A DNA stretch of 64,000 nt, taken from positions 1-64,000 of the forward strand of contig NCGD01000003.1 of the NCBI GenBank assembly GCA_002281535.1, written 5' to 3'. Source of the stretch: Sphingomonas sp. 28-63-12 (GTDB lineage: Bacteria; Pseudomonadota; Alphaproteobacteria; Sphingomonadales; Sphingomonadaceae). The translations under genes were made by a program, and so were the position numbers. Each line of letters begins with the position of its first letter. Positions within the stretch are counted from its first letter, which is position 1. Under the pieces are notes generated by a model, which did no database searches, was not told the DNA's origin, and saw only the letters and a program-made list of their open reading frames with translations. Shown here in pieces: positions 61,826 to 64,000 of this stretch.

Positions 61826-63874
61826 ATGACATTTCGTTTAGGCGTCGACGTGGGCGGGACCTTCACTGACCTGCTGTTGTTCGATCAATTGAGCGGGCGT
61901 TTCTGGCGCCAAAAGACACCGTCAACCCCGATAGACAGCTCCGTCGGCATCCTGAATGGTGTGGAAAGAATTTGCCGTGACGCCGGTATCACGCCTGCGG
62001 ACATCGAATTCTTTCTGCACGGCACAACCGTTGCGACCAATGCCATTCTGGAAGGCAAGGGCGCCCGGGTCGGGTTGGTGACGACACAGGGCTATCGCCA
62101 GATCATGCAGATCGCACGGAGCTTCGTGCCGGGCGGGCTGGCCGGATGGATCGTTTGGCCAAAGCCCGAACCACTCGCAGCACTTGCGGATACGATTGAA
62201 ATCACTGGTCGGATGGATGCGCAAGGCAACGAAGTAGAACCGGTCGATGACAATGACATTCGTGCCGCGCTGACGACGCTGAAAGGCCAGGGGGTCGAGG
62301 CGCTGACGGTATCGCTGATCAATGCCTATCTCAACGGCTCGCATGAGCGGCGGGTCGCTGAGCTGGCTGCAGAAATCCTTCCCGATGTGCCGCTGTCGCT
62401 CAGTCATGTCGTCCTGCCCGAGATGCAAGAATATGAGCGCACCCTGACCACCGTCGCCAACGCGGCGGTGCGCCCCGTGATGCGCAACTATGTGCGCAAC
62501 CTGCGCGACAAGCTGCGCGGCGGCGGCATGGTGGGATCCTTGTCGTTGCTGCGATCCGACGGCGGCTTGATAAGTTCGGAAAAAGCCGAGGAACATCCGG
62601 TATCGTTGCTGATGTCCGGCCCGGCGGGTGGCGTGACGGGCGCATTGTGGGTGGGGCGCAACGCCGGCATTCGTAACATCCTGACGCTCGACGTCGGTGG
62701 AACATCGACCGATGTTGCGCTCATCGAAAATCTGGATGCGCGGCGGGTCCGCACTACGGAGGTCGGCCATCTGGCGGTGCGGGCATCGGCGCTCGATGTG
62801 AAGACGGTCGGCGCGGGCGGCGGATCGATCGCTTATGTTCCCGAATTGACAAAAGCGTTGCGCGTCGGTCCGCAATCGGCGGGCGCGGTACCGGGTCCGG
62901 TCGCCTACGGCAAGGGGGGCGTGCAGCCAACCGTGACTGATGCCAATGTCGTGCTGGGCTACCTGCCCGAATCGTTGCTGGGCGGCAGCTTCAAGCTTGA
63001 CCGGGTCGGTGCGGAACGAGCTGTACAGGGCATTGCCGACCAACTCGGCATCGGCTTGATGGAGGCAGCACGCGGGATCATCGATATCGTCAACGAGAAT
63101 ATGTTCGGTGCGCTCAGGATGATTTCAGTGCAGCAGGGTTACGATCCGCGCCATTTCGCGCTGATGGGATTCGGCGGCGCTGGGCCGCTGCACGTCAATG
63201 CGGTTGCACGGCTGATGGGCAGCTGGCCCGCAATCTCGCCGGTGTCACCCGGTGTGTTGTGCGCGCTTGGTGATGCGACCACGCAGATGCGCACCGAAAC
63301 CGCACGCAGCTTTTCTCGGCGCTTTGCTGATACCGATAAGGCCGAAGTTCAAGCGATCCTGAACGAAATGGCGACGCAGACCCGCACCGAACTGGCGGCA
63401 GAAGGGATTCCCGACGCTGACATCACGTCGCTTTTCGAAATCGACGTGCGCTATGAAGGGCAGGCGTTCGAAGTGCCGCTTGCGATCGATACAGAAACAC
63501 TGGCGCGCGATGGTCTGAACGGCGTGACGGCGCGGTTTGACGAAGAGCATCGTCGGCTGTTCACGTTCAATATGGCGAGTCCGCACGAGTTGGTGAACCT
63601 GCGCGCCGTTGCCCTGGGACCGCAGCCCGATCTGCAGGCGCCCCCGCTACCAAAAGGCAATGGCGACGCGTCCGCTGCAAAGCTGCGCGATCATCATTTG
63701 TGGACGGGTACCGAGATGTCACCGGCGGTAATTTACGATCGTTCGAAACTGCGCGCCGGTGACATCATTGCCGGCCCTGCGATTGTCGTCGAAATGGATG
63801 CCACGACGCTGATCGAGCCGGGTTGCTTCGGTCAGGTCGACGCTGTCGGCAACATCCTGATCAATCTGGCCTGA
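61826..63874 (+). CDS. Hydantoinase/oxoprolinase subunit A
   Basis: The 682-residue protein is the ATP-binding subunit of the HyuA/oxoprolinase family, which uses ATP to open cyclic amides or, in some members, to carboxylate ketones. It shows MTFRLGVDVGGTFTDLLLFD (phosphate loop), FFLHGTTVATNAILEGKGAR, MSGPAGGVTGALWVG, LDVGGTSTDVALIENLDARR, and TVGAGGGSIAYVPELTKALR. ATG 61826 with gagg upstream gives the family N-terminus; an open frame of 60 codons before it is unlike the family. The B-subunit gene follows after 14 bases. The next-door ALDH and cyclodeaminase-like genes suggest a nitrogen heterocycle as substrate, but an acetone-carboxylase-type reaction cannot be excluded. Confidence 0.92.
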   Translation: MTFRLGVDVGGTFTDLLLFDQLSGRFWRQKTPSTPIDSSVGILNGVERICRDAGITPADIEFFLHGTTVATNAILEGKGARVGLVTTQGYRQIMQIARSFVPGGLAGWIVWPKPEPLAALADTIEITGRMDAQGNEVEPVDDNDIRAALTTLKGQGVEALTVSLINAYLNGSHERRVAELAAEILPDVPLSLSHVVLPEMQEYERTLTTVANAAVRPVMRNYVRNLRDKLRGGGMVGSLSLLRSDGGLISSEKAEEHPVSLLMSGPAGGVTGALWVGRNAGIRNILTLDVGGTSTDVALIENLDARRVRTTEVGHLAVRASALDVKTVGAGGGSIAYVPELTKALRVGPQSAGAVPGPVAYGKGGVQPTVTDANVVLGYLPESLLGGSFKLDRVGAERAVQGIADQLGIGLMEAARGIIDIVNENMFGALRMISVQQGYDPRHFALMGFGGAGPLHVNAVARLMGSWPAISPVSPGVLCALGDATTQMRTETARSFSRRFADTDKAEVQAILNEMATQTRTELAAEGIPDADITSLFEIDVRYEGQAFEVPLAIDTETLARDGLNGVTARFDEEHRRLFTFNMASPHELVNLRAVALGPQPDLQAPPLPKGNGDASAAKLRDHHLWTGTEMSPAVIYDRSKLRAGDIIAGPAIVVEMDATTLIEPGCFGQVDAVGNILINLA

Positions 63875-63888
63875 AAGGAGCATGAATC

Positions 63889-64000
63889 ATGTCCGCGCAG
63901 ATTATCCAGGCAAATGAAACTCCGTTCAAAACGGTATCGATTGATCCGGTTACCCTCGAAGTGATTGAAAACGCACTGCGCAATGCGCGGGTTGAGATGG
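63889..64000 (+). CDS. Hydantoinase/oxoprolinase subunit B (3' end outside window)
   Basis: The first 37 codons read MSAQIIQANETPFKTVSIDP and then VTLEVIENALRNARVEM. The DPVTLEVIxNAL pattern is the usual start of the HyuB subunit. aaggag lies eight bases upstream of ATG 63889, and the preceding gene is HyuA, its obligate partner. The remainder lies beyond the window. Confidence 0.88.
   Translation, partial: MSAQIIQANETPFKTVSIDPVTLEVIENALRNARVEM

Noticed and set aside
1-64000. CRISPR arrays, tRNA and rRNA genes
   Set aside because: I saw no regularly spaced direct repeats and no cloverleaf or rRNA-like sequence in the intergenic stretches, though I read by eye and did not run a covariance search.

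Overview
The window is GC-rich chromosomal DNA of an alphaproteobacterium, most likely a sphingomonad (Sphingomonadaceae). The evidence is the alphaproteobacterial order of the ribosomal genes (secY-adk, then rpsM-rpsK-rpoA-rplQ with no rpsD), the Gly/Arg-rich N-terminal tail of ribosomal protein S5, TonB-dependent receptors that head catabolic clusters, and compact palindromic intergenic repeats. No rRNA, tRNA or CRISPR array was seen.

Region 1 (1-9,880) is the end of the S10/spc/alpha ribosomal supercluster: rplF (cut by the window edge), rplR, rpsE, rpmD, rplO, secY, adk, rpsM, rpsK, rpoA, rplQ, closed by a terminator. It is broken between adk and rpsM by about 2.4 kb carrying a lysozyme-fold protein, an exported SRPBCC protein and a reverse-strand membrane protein. 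Region 2 (9,900-16,700) holds an exported prolyl oligopeptidase, a large exported beta-propeller/phosphoesterase protein and guaA.

Region 3 (17,090-33,500) looks like a glycan-utilisation locus. Leftward it encodes a GH2 glycosidase, a TIM-barrel-like putative glycosidase, a carbohydrate-esterase-like protein and a formylglycine-generating enzyme. Rightward it encodes a TonB receptor, a ROK sugar kinase, a FucP-type transporter, a mannose-6-phosphate isomerase, a Cys-type sulfatase and a ROK repressor. Together these could import, desulfate, deacetylate and cleave a sulfated mannose- or hexosamine-containing glycan and feed the sugar to fructose-6-phosphate.

Region 4 (33,600-36,300) is a decay zone: a ClC chloride-channel pseudogene (two amber stops and a frameshift), a frameshifted and truncated DUF389 gene, and an internally deleted IS3-family element.

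Region 5 (36,600-64,000) is an accessory catabolic island of short, frequently switching operons. It contains an arylsulfatase, three exported DUF1838 paralogues with an alpha/beta hydrolase and a beta-lactamase-fold protein lacking its catalytic residues, a Tat-type flavin amine oxidase divergent from a lipoprotein cytochrome c, a methylaspartate ammonia-lyase overlapping a family III CoA-transferase, an IS5 transposase relic, a second TonB receptor, a GMC oxidoreductase, a hydrolase-cupin-ornithine cyclodeaminase operon, an MFS transporter with a phytanoyl-CoA-dioxygenase-like enzyme, an aldehyde dehydrogenase, and hydantoinase A/B (B cut by the window end). The substrate of this island cannot be read from the sequence. 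The DUF1838 group, the amine oxidase/cytochrome pair and the ammonia-lyase/CoA-transferase pair are its most interesting parts.
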